DNA of 64,000 bases from Oceanobacillus bengalensis (GTDB lineage Bacteria > Bacillota > Bacilli > Bacillales > Amphibacillaceae), in assembly GCF_003628445.1 (NCBI RefSeq), contig NZ_RBZO01000017.1:1-64000 (forward strand), in the 5' to 3' direction. The position numbers and the translations under genes are program-made. The notes beneath the pieces were generated by a model, which was given only the letters and a program-made list of their open reading frames with translations, ran no database searches and was not told the DNA's origin. Of this stretch, positions 56,014 through 64,000 are shown one piece after another (the first letter of the stretch is position 1; the number at the start of each line of letters is the position of its first letter).

Positions 56014-56777
56014 TCAATTGCTTCTAAGGCCGCTGTTAAGTCACCACATATTTCTGTTATATTAGAATAAGGCTCGTCAATGCTTAAGAGCCTTTTCAAT
56101 AAACAAGTCGTTTCTTTCGTTATCGAAAGTTCTTCCGTCCATGGAAGGGCTTTTTTCTTTGTAGTTGAAAAAGTTGTGTAAAGCAAAAAGAGCAAAATAT
56201 CGCCTAAATCATAGAAATCCTGTAAGATCATTTTATTCGCTGCACGCACGTCACTTTGCATTCTTGCTAGTCCAAAATCGATTAAAAAGACTTCATTGTG
56301 ATGTAATAATATATTCGGTAGTCGCAAATCAAGGTGATATATCCCCTGACTATGGAGATTTTCTATCAGTTCTAGCAATTTAGAGAATAACAGTAAAGAA
56401 TCTTTCTCACTATATTTTTCCTTATTTGTAAAAATAACTTTATCCAGATTGTATCCTTCAATATGATTCATTACAAAAAAGTAGTTTCCTTCTTCAGAAA
56501 AGTTATCGTAAAGTGTTGGCATATTTCTATGTTGCAGGTGGCTAAGTATATTTACTTCCTGCTGAAACAAGTCTACTTCTTCACTTTTATTCCGTTTACT
56601 TGGACGAAGTTGCTTTAAGATTCTTCTCTCATTTTCCTGTAAATCATTACAAAGATATACAATTCCATAACTACCTTTTCCTATCAACTTTACAACTACG
56701 TATCGTTCATGAATAATCGTATTCTTTGTTAAAGGTTTATCTACAATAAATTGGTAGATTTTTCGTAATACCCTCAT
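56010..56777 (-). CDS. Hanks-type Ser/Thr protein kinase
   Basis: 255 residues, essentially only a kinase domain. Gly-rich loop GKGSYG (33-38), VAIK-type lysine K55, helix-C Glu about 74, catalytic loop HLDLRLPN (148-155, Asp150 present; the usual Arg of HRD is Leu and the usual Lys is Arg), and DFG (167-169). So it should be active but is a non-RD type. No membrane segment or PASTA domain, unlike PrkC. Compact kinases of this size occur in B. subtilis (YbdM, YabT-like). CAGGTGA precedes the ATG. The convergent Ser-rich protein is a possible substrate. Confidence 0.88.
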   Translation of the reverse strand: MRVLRKIYQFIVDKPLTKNTIIHERYVVVKLIGKGSYGIVYLCNDLQENERRILKQLRPSKRNKSEEVDLFQQEVNILSHLQHRNMPTLYDNFSEEGNYFFVMNHIEGYNLDKVIFTNKEKYSEKDSLLLFSKLLELIENLHSQGIYHLDLRLPNILLHHNEVFLIDFGLARMQSDVRAANKMILQDFYDLGDILLFLLYTTFSTTKKKALPWTEELSITKETTCLLKRLLSIDEPYSNITEICGDLTAALEAID

Positions 56778-56815
56778 ATCGTCACCTGCTTCTTGAAATT
56801 CAATACTAAAAATAT

Positions 56816-57304
56816 CTAGTTTTCTAAAATAGCTACAAACTCTGATCGAGTAAGTTTTTTTAAGTCACTGGGCTTCAATTCTACTTGCATGCCTCTTTTC
56901 CCAGCTGAGATAACGATTGTATCCATTATTTCTGCTTGTGAGTCCACAAAAGTTAGGAATTGTTTTTTCATTCCAAGAGGTGAACAGCCACCACGAATAT
57001 ACCCAGTTGTTTTTTCCAAATCTTTCATTGCAAGCATCTCTATCTTTTTATTCCCACTTACCTTTGCAAGTGCTTTTAAATCTAATTCATCAGAGGCTGG
57101 TATACAGGCGACCATTGTACCAGTTTTGTCCCCGACAGTTACTAGTGTTTTATAGATTTTTTCAAGTGGCATTCCTACCTTTTCAGCGGCAGTTTTAGCA
57201 TCTAAATGGTCCTCACTCCATGGATACTCATGAATATTATAAGGAATATTCTCTTTATCAAGCAGACGAATTGCATTGGTCTTTTGAACTTTTTTCTTTT
57301 TCAT
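56816..57304 (-). CDS. ybaK: YbaK/EbsC-type Cys-tRNA(Pro) deacylase
   Basis: 162 residues. Family segments: KIYKTLVTVGDK (about 49-60), VACIPASDELDLKALAKVSG (about 64), and the GYIRGGCSPLGMKKQ motif (about 101). YbaK enzymes remove cysteine mischarged on tRNA-Pro. It lies 38 bp downstream of nothing on its strand except the kinase, which follows it (56010-56777), so the two may be cotranscribed. The SD (GAGTGGG) is moderate. Confidence 0.93.
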   Translation of the reverse strand: MKKKKVQKTNAIRLLDKENIPYNIHEYPWSEDHLDAKTAAEKVGMPLEKIYKTLVTVGDKTGTMVACIPASDELDLKALAKVSGNKKIEMLAMKDLEKTTGYIRGGCSPLGMKKQFLTFVDSQAEIMDTIVISAGKRGMQVELKPSDLKKLTRSEFVAILEN

Positions 57305-57407
57305 TTACATAACCCACTCTTCTGACTTATTGTGACTCCATTCTACCACAATTGAGGTGCCTGTCACTTGTCAGAAATTGTCGAAAAAAGAATAGTGACA
57401 GTGAACC

Positions 57408-57434
57408 TAAAAAGAGGCACAATGCTGTGCCTCT
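57408..57434 (-). terminator. Terminator of putP
   Basis: Perfect 9-bp stem AGAGGCACA/TGTGCCTCT with a 4-nt loop; TTTTT follows on the minus strand. Confidence 0.88.
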
Positions 57435-57447
57435 CCTTAAGGAATTT

Positions 57448-58932
57448 CTATTTTTCCTGTTCGATAAGTTCTAGAGCCTTATCAAACTCTTCTTCTATTT
57501 CTTTATTTGGTTTATAAGTTATCAAACTTACAATTACTGTTACAATTAGGGCTAATACGAAACCTGGTACGATTTCATATAAGTAGCCCGACAATGTTTC
57601 ATTATTACCCCAAACAAATACAGTTACAGCACCAACGATCATTCCCCATAGTGCACCTGTGCCAGTAACTTTTCTCCAATATAATGCTAATAGTATAATC
57701 GGTCCAAATGATGCACCAAATCCTGCCCAAGCAAATGATACAAGTCCTAGAATCGTGTCATTTTGCTGCCACGCAAAAATTCCCGCAACAACTGAAACAA
57801 GAACGACAGCAATTCTTCCTAGATTTACATATTGTTTATCAGATGCATTAGATTTAATAACTGCTTTGTAAATATCCTCAACTAATGCTGAAGAAGTTAC
57901 AAGCAATTGAGATGAGATGGTACTCATAATTGCTGCAAGTACAGCTGCTAACATGATACCAGCAATAAATGGATGGAATATAATTTGCCCCATTTCAATA
58001 AAGATTGCTTCAGGATTTGATAAATCCACACCCGGATTTTGCTGGAAATATGCGACTCCAATCAATGCAGTAAAAGCAGCACCAACCAAAGCGATAATCA
58101 TCCAACCAATACCAATTCTTCTTGCTGATTTTACTTCTTTTGTAGATCTAATAGCCATAAATCGAACAATGATATGTGGTTGACCAAAATATCCAAGTCC
58201 CCATGCCAACGAAGATATAACTCCAGTAGCAGTTGCAGTTGCAAAGAAACTTAACAAATTAACATCAACAGCACGGATAGAGTCTAATGTTTCCCCAACT
58301 CCACCTGTTAAGAAAATACCGGCAACTGGAACAATAATAAGCGCAAGAAACATTATTGTCCCTTGTACAAAATCAGTATAAGCTACGGCTAGAAATCCAC
58401 CTAAAAATGTATAAAGTATAACTACTCCAGCGACAACAAGTAGTCCAGTATGATAGCTATAACCAAATGAACCTTCAAAAAATACTCCACCAGCTACCAT
58501 TCCACTTGACACATAAAACGTAAAATAGACAAGAATAATAATACCTGATATAATACGCAATACTTTTGTATTTTCTTTAAATCGATTGTCAAAAAAACTA
58601 GGAATTGTAATGGAGTTATTCGATACTTGTGTGTAGGCACGAAGTCTCGGCGCAACAAATAGCCAATTTAGCCATGCTCCAATTGTTAACCCAATTGCCA
58701 TCCAACCTTCTACCAAACCAGAAACATATATTGCACCTGGAAGCCCCATGAGCAACCATTGGGACATATCCGAAGCTCCTGCACTAAGCGCTGATACTGC
58801 TGGGCCTAATTTACGCCCGCCAAGCATGTAATCATCTAAATCGTTATTCTTTCGGTACGCATACAGCCCAATGAGTACCATTCCAGCTAAATAAATGATG
58901 ATGGCAATTAGTTGATACGTATTATCCGTCAT
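57448..58932 (-). CDS. putP: PutP, sodium/proline symporter
   Basis: 494 residues, SSS family, about 13 membrane helices. Typical proline-carrier features: DYMLGGRKLGPAVSALSAGASDMSQWLLMGLPGA in pieces (about 32-65), the LPSFFDNRF-like IPSFFDNRFK (about 109), VRFMAIRS (about 254), and the sodium-site AAIMSTISSQLLVTSSALVED (about 334). Takes up proline for catabolism or osmoprotection (PutP and OpuE are alike). The neighbouring putB and putC favour the catabolic role. About 217 bp separate it from putB. Confidence 0.93.
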   Translation of the reverse strand: MTDNTYQLIAIIIYLAGMVLIGLYAYRKNNDLDDYMLGGRKLGPAVSALSAGASDMSQWLLMGLPGAIYVSGLVEGWMAIGLTIGAWLNWLFVAPRLRAYTQVSNNSITIPSFFDNRFKENTKVLRIISGIIILVYFTFYVSSGMVAGGVFFEGSFGYSYHTGLLVVAGVVILYTFLGGFLAVAYTDFVQGTIMFLALIIVPVAGIFLTGGVGETLDSIRAVDVNLLSFFATATATGVISSLAWGLGYFGQPHIIVRFMAIRSTKEVKSARRIGIGWMIIALVGAAFTALIGVAYFQQNPGVDLSNPEAIFIEMGQIIFHPFIAGIMLAAVLAAIMSTISSQLLVTSSALVEDIYKAVIKSNASDKQYVNLGRIAVVLVSVVAGIFAWQQNDTILGLVSFAWAGFGASFGPIILLALYWRKVTGTGALWGMIVGAVTVFVWGNNETLSGYLYEIVPGFVLALIVTVIVSLITYKPNKEIEEEFDKALELIEQEK

Positions 58933-59149
58933 CCAATCTCCCCTTTTTGTTTTTTCTTTCCCATTTTACAATGGCAATATATTTTCTAAAAACCCCCATT
59001 TTTGGATTAGTCTAACTTTAAACTTACTCCAGTAACCCAATGAAAAAGTGGGAATTTTCCGAAAAATAAATCCGTAATTCTTCCTACATTTTTTCTCTTT
59101 TAAGTAGTAGGAAGGATTGTTTTTTCTAATACATTAACTTTCTCTAAAA

Positions 59150-60169
59150 CTATTGTACCACTTTTTCACTCTTTGTTTTTTTCTTTTTTCTCCAAAGCAA
59201 TAATAATGAAGCAGCAACCGCACCAGTAATAATTGGTTCCTTCTTCAGTTGATTGTCCTTTGTATAGAAAACATCTTTCATTACAAGATTCAAATTCTGT
59301 GGCCGTTCTGCCAAACGACGCATAAAGTATCCGAACCAATCATTTCCAAAAGGAATATAGGTGCAGAAATTAAATCCTTCTTTCGCTAAATCAAATTGCA
59401 TTTCCGTTCGGAACCCGTATAACATTTGAAACTCAAACATATCTCTACTAATCTTATTTTCTTCAATAAATCTTTTCAATTCATTGATAATATTGTGATC
59501 ATGTGTCGCAATTGATGTAAACGCTTCACCAAGTAAGCGCTTTTTAGCGAGTAAAATAAAACTTCTATCAATCTCTTCTTTCTTTTGCCAAGCAACATCT
59601 TCTGATTCCTTGTATGCACCTTTAACAAGTCTTAATCTTACTTTCTTAAGGTCTTCAAGGTCTTCCTCTGTACGAAATAGATAGGACTGTACGACCGTAC
59701 CAACATTATCATATTCACCTAAAAGCGTATAAAGAACATCTAATGTCTGTGGATAATGGGAATAATCCTCCATATCAATGTTAACAAACAAATCATAACC
59801 TTTTGCTTTCCTTAAGATTTCACGCATGTTAGCTACACAAAAGGCGTGATCAATATCAAGCCCTAACTGTGTTAGTTTTACAGATAGATGGCAATCTAAA
59901 TTTTCTGAATGAATTACGTCCAAAATACGTAATACCTCTTCTTTTGCCTGCGTAGATTCTGCTTTATCCGCTACAAACTCACCTAAATTATCGAGCGTAC
60001 AACGAATACCATTGCCATTTAACTCTCTTATTGTTTCGATAACACTATCAATATTCGTACCAGCTACAAATTTATTTGCACCTAAGCGAAAACCCCATCT
60101 TTTCGCATTTTCATTTAAAAATTTATTATTTGACAAACCGATAAACAAATCTTTTGTAAGATTAGCCAT
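59150..60169 (-). CDS. putB: PutB (FadM-type), proline dehydrogenase with C-terminal anchor
   Basis: 339 residues. Monofunctional FAD-dependent proline dehydrogenase, TIM-barrel: RCTLDNLGEF (about 60), VNIDMEDY (about 129), RLRLVKGAYKESEDVAW (about 175), QMLYGFRTEM (about 252), YIPFGNDWFGYFMRRLAERP (about 273-292, with the substrate-binding RRLAER). After the catalytic domain there is an unusual tail: a hydrophobic segment PIITGAVAASLLLLW (about 312-326) followed by a basic end, apparently a membrane anchor. Start at 60169 (MANLTK) with AAAGGGG; 34 earlier codons unsupported. It follows putC by 113 bp. Confidence 0.94.
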   Translation of the reverse strand: MANLTKDLFIGLSNNKFLNENAKRWGFRLGANKFVAGTNIDSVIETIRELNGNGIRCTLDNLGEFVADKAESTQAKEEVLRILDVIHSENLDCHLSVKLTQLGLDIDHAFCVANMREILRKAKGYDLFVNIDMEDYSHYPQTLDVLYTLLGEYDNVGTVVQSYLFRTEEDLEDLKKVRLRLVKGAYKESEDVAWQKKEEIDRSFILLAKKRLLGEAFTSIATHDHNIINELKRFIEENKISRDMFEFQMLYGFRTEMQFDLAKEGFNFCTYIPFGNDWFGYFMRRLAERPQNLNLVMKDVFYTKDNQLKKEPIITGAVAASLLLLWRKKKKTKSEKVVQ

Positions 60170-60282
60170 ACCAGCATCCCCTTTAAATGTAATTTTTTGT
60201 ATAGCTTTTACTGGATTTATAGAAAATGTACTAGGGTAGAGTTCCCGTGACAAGAAATTACGACTTGTCACAGGATTTATAA

Positions 60283-61830
60283 TTAGTAAGTCTCAGAAAC
60301 TACTTTCGCTTCTAGGAAATGGTTTAAATAATCTGGTCCACCTGCTTTTGAATCGGTACCAGACATCTTGAATCCACCAAACGGTTGGTATCCAACGATT
60401 GCAGCTGTACACCCTCGGTTAAAGTAAAGGTTTCCAACATGGAAATCATAACGTGCCTGTTCTAAATGTTCACGATTATTAGAGATAACTGCACCAGTTA
60501 AACCATATTCTGTATTGTTTGCAATTTCGAGTAATTCATCAAAATCTTCGGCTTTAGCAAATGCAACAACTGGTCCAAAGATTTCTTCTTGCATGATTCT
60601 AGCATTTGGATCTACATCTTTAAAAATGGTTGGGTGAACATAGTAGCCTTTTGAGTCATCTGTTTCCCCACCATATACTAGTTCGCCTTCATTCTTCCCA
60701 ACTTCGATATAATCTCTGATTTTATCAAATTGCTTTTGGTTAGAAACAGCAGCCATGTATACGTTTTCCATTGCAGGGTCACCAATCGTTAGTTCTTTTG
60801 TTAAAGCAATAGCCTTTTCTAGAACTTCATCATATACGTCTTTGTGAATGATAGCCCTAGAGCATGCTGAACATTTTTGACCAGAGAAACCAAATGCTGA
60901 GTTCACGATTGCATCTGCTGCTAAATCTAAATCTGCATCACTATCAACTATTATCGTATCTTTCCCGCCCATTTCAGCAACCACACGTTTTAAATGTTTT
61001 TGACCTGGCTGTACTTTCGCAGCACGTTCCATGATACGTACTCCTGTTGCTCGTGACCCAGTGAAGTTAACAAAGTGTGTATCTTTATGATCTACTAAAT
61101 AATCACCAATTTCTAATGGATCACCTGGAATAAAGTTCAATACGCCTTTCGGAAGACCCGCTTCTTCTAAAACTTCAACTAATTTATACGCAATAACTGG
61201 CGTATGTTCTGAAGGTTTTAACAATACTGGATTTCCAGCAACGATTGGCGCTACTGCTGTTCCACAAACAATTGCAAATGCAAAGTTCCATGGTGGAATA
61301 ACCACACCAGGTCCCATTGCTTGATAGAAGTAAGCATTATGTTCGTTTGGACGATTCTCTAATCTTTTACCACCTGCAATATCAAGCATTTGACGTCCAT
61401 AGTATTCTAAGAAATCAATACCTTCAGCTGTATCGCCATCTGCTTGACTCCATGGTTTTCCAGCATCATATACTAACCATGCGGAGAATTCGTGTTTACG
61501 ACGACGAACAATCGCTGCTGCTTTAAATAATACATCAGCACGCGCAGCAGCAGGCATCTTTCTCCATGTTTTGAAAGCTTCTAATGCTGATTCCATCGCC
61601 CTATCAACATGTGCTTTTGTTGCTTGTGATACATGACCAACAACTTGTTCTTTGTTACCAGGGTTAATCGAAGTTAATTTGTCATCAGTAAAAACCTTTT
61701 CCCCATTAATTACTAATGGATAATCCTTTCCTAATTCACTTTCAACCAACTCTAATGCAGCTTCAAATTCTTTACGGTTTGTTTCATCATTAAAATCTGT
61801 AAATGGTTCATGTTTGAATGGTAATACCAA
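60283..61830 (-). CDS. putC: PutC, 1-pyrroline-5-carboxylate dehydrogenase
   Basis: 515 residues, the same as B. subtilis PutC/RocA. Oxidises glutamate semialdehyde to glutamate with NAD. Catalytic Glu in [13 protein letters not shown] (about 285) and Cys in [10 protein letters not shown] (about 317-326); C-terminal [15 protein letters not shown]. The start is TTG at 61830 (then VLPFKHEPF): GGGAGG is nine bases upstream, and the protein start then aligns with known orthologues. The longer frame has no SD. A sigma-54-type promoter lies at 61905-61922. Confidence 0.95.
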   Translation of the reverse strand: MVLPFKHEPFTDFNDETNRKEFEAALELVESELGKDYPLVINGEKVFTDDKLTSINPGNKEQVVGHVSQATKAHVDRAMESALEAFKTWRKMPAAARADVLFKAAAIVRRRKHEFSAWLVYDAGKPWSQADGDTAEGIDFLEYYGRQMLDIAGGKRLENRPNEHNAYFYQAMGPGVVIPPWNFAFAIVCGTAVAPIVAGNPVLLKPSEHTPVIAYKLVEVLEEAGLPKGVLNFIPGDPLEIGDYLVDHKDTHFVNFTGSRATGVRIMERAAKVQPGQKHLKRVVAEMGGKDTIIVDSDADLDLAADAIVNSAFGFSGQKCSACSRAIIHKDVYDEVLEKAIALTKELTIGDPAMENVYMAAVSNQKQFDKIRDYIEVGKNEGELVYGGETDDSKGYYVHPTIFKDVDPNARIMQEEIFGPVVAFAKAEDFDELLEIANNTEYGLTGAVISNNREHLEQARYDFHVGNLYFNRGCTAAIVGYQPFGGFKMSGTDSKAGGPDYLNHFLEAKVVSETY

Positions 61831-61904
61831 AATAAAAAACCTCCCAAAATATATTTTTCCAATAAGGAATGAATTGAATGTTTTATTAACCCTCACCAAT
61901 ATAT

Positions 61905-61922
61905 ATGCGAAAAACATGCCAA
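61905..61922 (-). promoter_or_regulatory. Sigma-54 (SigL) promoter of putC
   Basis: Minus strand TTGGCATGTTTTTCGCAT: the invariant GG (61920-61919) and GC (61908-61907) have the exact -24/-12 spacing, and 9-10 bases fit TTGGCAC-N5-TTGCA. A sigma-54 activator gene is divergent. Confidence 0.75.
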
Positions 61923-61933
61923 CTTAATTTTCA

Positions 61934-61950
61934 TTTGTTCTTCCAACAAA
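61934..61950. promoter_or_regulatory. Inverted repeat upstream of the putC promoter
   Basis: TTTGTT-N5-AACAAA, 12-28 bp upstream of the -24 element. It may be an activator or repressor site; enhancers usually lie further away. Confidence 0.35.
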
Positions 61951-61963
61951 GAAAGCGCTGCCA
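61950..61963 (+). promoter_or_regulatory. cre-like site in the putC control region
   Basis: AGAAAGCGCTGCCA matches 12 of 14 CcpA consensus positions, just upstream of the sigma-54 promoter, so glucose repression of proline use is plausible. Confidence 0.5.
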
Positions 61964-62042
61964 AATATACTTAAATTTATTTGTAATTTTACTTTTGTTA
62001 GTAATTATCTAAATAATAATCACATAAAAGTGTTAAATGTAC

Positions 62043-62079
62043 TTACACTAGTGTAAATATATTGTATAATATATTTACA
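62043..62079 (+). promoter_or_regulatory. Promoter and palindromes of the RocR-like activator
   Basis: TATAAT (62065-62070) with TTACAC (62043-62048) 16 nt upstream. Two perfect palindromes overlap it: TTACACTAGTGTAA (62043-62056) and TGTAAATATAT-N6-ATATATTTACA (62052-62079). They are candidates for activator binding (enhancer for putC and autoregulation). Confidence 0.55.
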
Positions 62080-62105
62080 GTTTACATATTAGGGGTGAAG
62101 TATGT

Positions 62106-63473
62106 ATGGATAAAGAGTTGGCATATTTACATGCAGTGCTATCTGCAGAGGATGATGCGATTACCATTGTTAATCCCAATGAGAAAGTAATGTTCTGGAA
62201 TAATGCTGCTGTAGAGACCTATAACATTCCACAATCTATAATTATAGGCAAAAAAATAACTGATTTTTTCCACAATGATGATTTAATGGTCTTAAAAGTC
62301 CTTCACACGAAAGAACCCGTTAAAAATACGTATCACAGACCACGAAGAGATAAACATGTTGTAATTAATGCACTACCAATTTACGATGAGAATAATTGTC
62401 TTCTTGGTGCTGTATCAGCAGAGAGGGATATTACAAAAATTGTAAAATTGAATGAAAGCCTTACCACCACCTCTACAGAATTAAACGAATTAAGACAAAA
62501 GGTGTATAGCAGCAAGGAGGAAACCCCTTTTTCTAAGTTGAAAGGAAATAGTGCTGCATTACATCAAACAATCGATATTGCAAGAAAAGCAGCGAAAACG
62601 AGTGCCACCACGCTGATTCTTGGAGAAAGTGGTACAGGGAAGGAAATTTGCGCACGGGCAATTCATGAGACAAGCAAGCGGAACCTGTCCCCCTTTATAC
62701 CAGTTAACTGCGGGGCTATTCCTAGCGCATTATTTGAGAGTGAACTTTTTGGCTATGAAGGTGGAGCATTCACTGGTGCGGAGAAAAAAGGAAAAGCCGG
62801 GAAAATTGAAATGGCAGATGGAGGGACAATCTTCTTAGACGAAGTTGGTGAACTTCCATTAGAGATGCAAGTAAAACTACTACGCGTCCTCCAGGAAAAT
62901 GTCCTCTACCGTATTGGGGATTCAACTGGAAAGAAAATAAATGTGCGTTTTATCGCAGCTACCAATCAGAACCTTGAACAATTAATGGAAGAAAAGAAAT
63001 TTCGTTCAGACTTGTACTATCGGTTAAACGTGATTCAAGTGAAGATGCCTCCTCTTAGAAATCGTTTAGAAGATATTCCTGAACTTACACAAGTTTTCTT
63101 AAATCAATATGCAGCACAATACCAAGTTCCTCTCCCAAGAATTGAGGAAGGAGCGATGGAAGAATTAATGCATTATCACTGGCCTGGTAACATTCGTGAA
63201 TTACGAAACCTCATCCAACGAATCGTAATACTAACCGAGAGCCCCATAATCAATCAAAATAATCTATTAGATTTCTTTCATAATGAGATATCTACTCCCT
63301 ATCAGCCAGAAAAGAAAGCTTCTTTTTCATTACCTCAAGAAAAAGAAGCGATGGAAAAACAACTCATAGAAGAAACACTCATAAAGATGAATGGAAACAA
63401 ATCGAAGGCAGCAAAGATATTAGGAATATCTCGTGTCACCCTTTATAACAAAATGAAAAAGTTTAGAATATAA
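62106..63473 (+). CDS. RocR-like sigma-54-dependent activator (PAS-AAA-HTH)
   Basis: 455 residues. N-terminal PAS domain (about 1-115), linker, then the AAA+ domain with Walker A LGESGTGKEICARAIH (about 175), the sigma-54 contact loop GAFTGA (about 222-227), Walker B GGTIFLDEVGELP (about 239) and sensor II; C-terminal Fis-type HTH (last about 40 residues, NKSKAAKILGISRVTLYNKM). Family members such as RocR respond to ornithine/citrulline; here the divergent put genes imply proline or its product as inducer. AGGGGTGAAG precedes the ATG. Terminator at 63524-63563. Confidence 0.92.
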   Translation: MDKELAYLHAVLSAEDDAITIVNPNEKVMFWNNAAVETYNIPQSIIIGKKITDFFHNDDLMVLKVLHTKEPVKNTYHRPRRDKHVVINALPIYDENNCLLGAVSAERDITKIVKLNESLTTTSTELNELRQKVYSSKEETPFSKLKGNSAALHQTIDIARKAAKTSATTLILGESGTGKEICARAIHETSKRNLSPFIPVNCGAIPSALFESELFGYEGGAFTGAEKKGKAGKIEMADGGTIFLDEVGELPLEMQVKLLRVLQENVLYRIGDSTGKKINVRFIAATNQNLEQLMEEKKFRSDLYYRLNVIQVKMPPLRNRLEDIPELTQVFLNQYAAQYQVPLPRIEEGAMEELMHYHWPGNIRELRNLIQRIVILTESPIINQNNLLDFFHNEISTPYQPEKKASFSLPQEKEAMEKQLIEETLIKMNGNKSKAAKILGISRVTLYNKMKKFRI

Positions 63474-63523
63474 AGTGTCACCAAAATTAAGAGCTGCTTC
63501 TCCGTAGGCCACTGAAAAAGTCC

Positions 63524-63563
63524 AAAAAGATATGATTAAATAACATGGGAATCATATCTTTTT
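63524..63563 (+). terminator. Terminator of the RocR-like gene
   Basis: AAAAAGATATGATT (63524-63537) pairs with AATCATATCTTTTT, followed by more Ts. T/A-rich on both sides, so possibly bidirectional. Confidence 0.88.
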
Positions 63564-63680
63564 TTTAGCTCTAATAAAAGTATCAAGTAAAATTCTTTCT
63601 TTTTGCTGGGCACTTTCTTTTGGTTTAGCTTTCATTTTACCTATGAGTGACTTATCTCGGTGTCCCCTAATGTATTCCGG

Positions 63681-63755
63681 TCTTCATCACCTTGATGAGT
63701 TACCGAACGAGGGCTTTTCCTCTCGCGTTCGGGTGTTCATCACCTCGGTGAGTTC
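63681..63755 (-). repeat. Direct repeat pair flanking a hairpin
   Basis: Two 21-bp copies, 63681-63701 and 63734-63754, match at 18 positions (TTCATCACCT core). Between them CCGAACG (63703-63709) and CGTTCGG (63726-63732) form a stem. Confidence 0.6.
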
Positions 63756-63805
63756 CTTCATAGTATCGATGAAGCACTTTTCCTTGGCTTGCTACTCTGC
63801 AGCTC

Positions 63806-64000
63806 TTATTTGATCAGCTTTTCAATAATATATTCTCCAAGTTCTTCCGTAGTTGCTCTTCCACCTAAATCGGCTGTCAACGATTCCTTATCCTTTAATA
63901 CCTCTCTTATCACCTGTAGCACAGCACTTCCCCAATCTTCCAAACCAAAGAAATCGAGCATTTGACTTACTGACCATATCGCAGCTATCGGATTACAGGC
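63806..64000 (-). CDS. Tartrate/D-malate dehydrogenase-like protein, C-terminal part
   Basis: Partial: only the last 64 codons are in the window; the gene runs off the right edge. The translation starts NPIAAIWSVSQMLDFFG and continues GSAVLQVIREVL to DLGGRATTEELGEYIIEKL, the C-terminal end of the isocitrate/isopropylmalate dehydrogenase superfamily, closest to the tartrate/D-malate dehydrogenase branch (YcsA type). The GG-xATTxE-GE/D end is diagnostic for this superfamily. It would oxidise a D-malate- or tartrate-like acid with NAD. Neither the start nor the N-terminal cofactor residues are visible. Confidence 0.8.
   Translation of the reverse strand, partial: ACNPIAAIWSVSQMLDFFGLEDWGSAVLQVIREVLKDKESLTADLGGRATTEELGEYIIEKLIK

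Larger units (their letters stand above)
63474..63805. other. Gene-free region with terminator and small structured repeat
   Basis: 332 bp. Terminator at 63524-63563, then a direct repeat pair flanking a hairpin (63681-63755). A minus-strand frame beginning MKAKPKESAQQKE (from 63635, 27 codons) has no SD and is probably a remnant. GGCCACTGAAAAAGTCC near 63508 resembles insertion-sequence ends, unproven. Confidence 0.5.

Noticed and set aside
62521-62838. 72-codon frame inside the RocR-like gene in another frame
   Set aside because: Internal shadow of the AAA+ domain.
63552-63635. 27-codon peptide MKAKPKESAQQKE... and IS-end-like word GGCCACTGAAAAAGTCC
   Set aside because: No SD, ends in the terminator, and no transposase or paired terminal repeat is visible, so an insertion sequence is not supported.

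Overview
The window is a chromosomal stretch of an AT-rich, spore-forming-type Bacillaceae (Firmicutes). Gene content and order follow the Bacillus subtilis acuABC - motPS - ccpA - aroA - ytxHG - murC - sftA - ytpRQP - ytoQP - ytnP region, then coaE-mutM-polA-phoRP-mdh-icd-citZ-ytvI-fxsA-pyk-pfkA-accAD-ytsJ. Protein sequences and the abundance of GC-rich dispersed repeats make an Oceanobacillus/Virgibacillus-like halotolerant bacterium my best guess; this is inference from memory, not from a search. No rRNA, tRNA, CRISPR array or intact transposase was seen.

Layout: 0.5-3.0 kb holds acuABC (acetyl-CoA synthetase control). At 3.2-6.7 kb a three-gene cassette (ATP-grasp ligase, MurE-like ligase, Asp/Glu-type racemase) sits exactly where B. 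subtilis has acuC next to motS. 7.0-11.0 kb is aroA-ccpA-motP-motS on the minus strand. 11.2-13.3 kb is an FtsA-like actin-fold protein with an unusual repetitive C-terminus. 14-26.8 kb is the ytx/ytp/yto block with murC, a nicotinate phosphoribosyltransferase and the translocase SftA. 27-36 kb has a MerR-type coiled-coil protein, gapB, coaE, mutM, polA and phoRP. 36.9-49.4 kb is central carbon metabolism (mdh-icd-citZ, pyk-pfkA, accA-accD, a FadR/GntR-type regulator and malic enzyme). 49.5-57.3 kb is an accessory segment with copper nitrite reductase, a sodium symporter with a small membrane partner, a CPA1 antiporter with an RCK domain, and a Ser/Thr kinase convergent with a Ser/Arg-rich mini-protein. 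57.4-63.5 kb is proline catabolism (putP, putB, putC) divergent from a sigma-54 activator. The window ends inside a tartrate/D-malate dehydrogenase-like gene.

Several regulatory circuits are readable: a sigma-54 promoter and a cre-like site upstream of putC facing the RocR-like activator; a perfect FadR-class palindrome just downstream of a strong promoter for ytsJ and its regulator gene; two Fnr-type boxes with identical half-sites upstream of nirK and of the symporter pair.

The most interesting unexplained features are the ligase/ligase/racemase cassette (possible D-amino-acid branch on peptidoglycan or another ligase-made peptide), the FtsA-like protein with about five C-terminal repeats, and eight copies of a structured intergenic repeat whose stem arms differ in sequence between copies but stay complementary. 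Many start sites were revised from the longest open frame to the codon preceded by a Shine-Dalgarno (SD) sequence.
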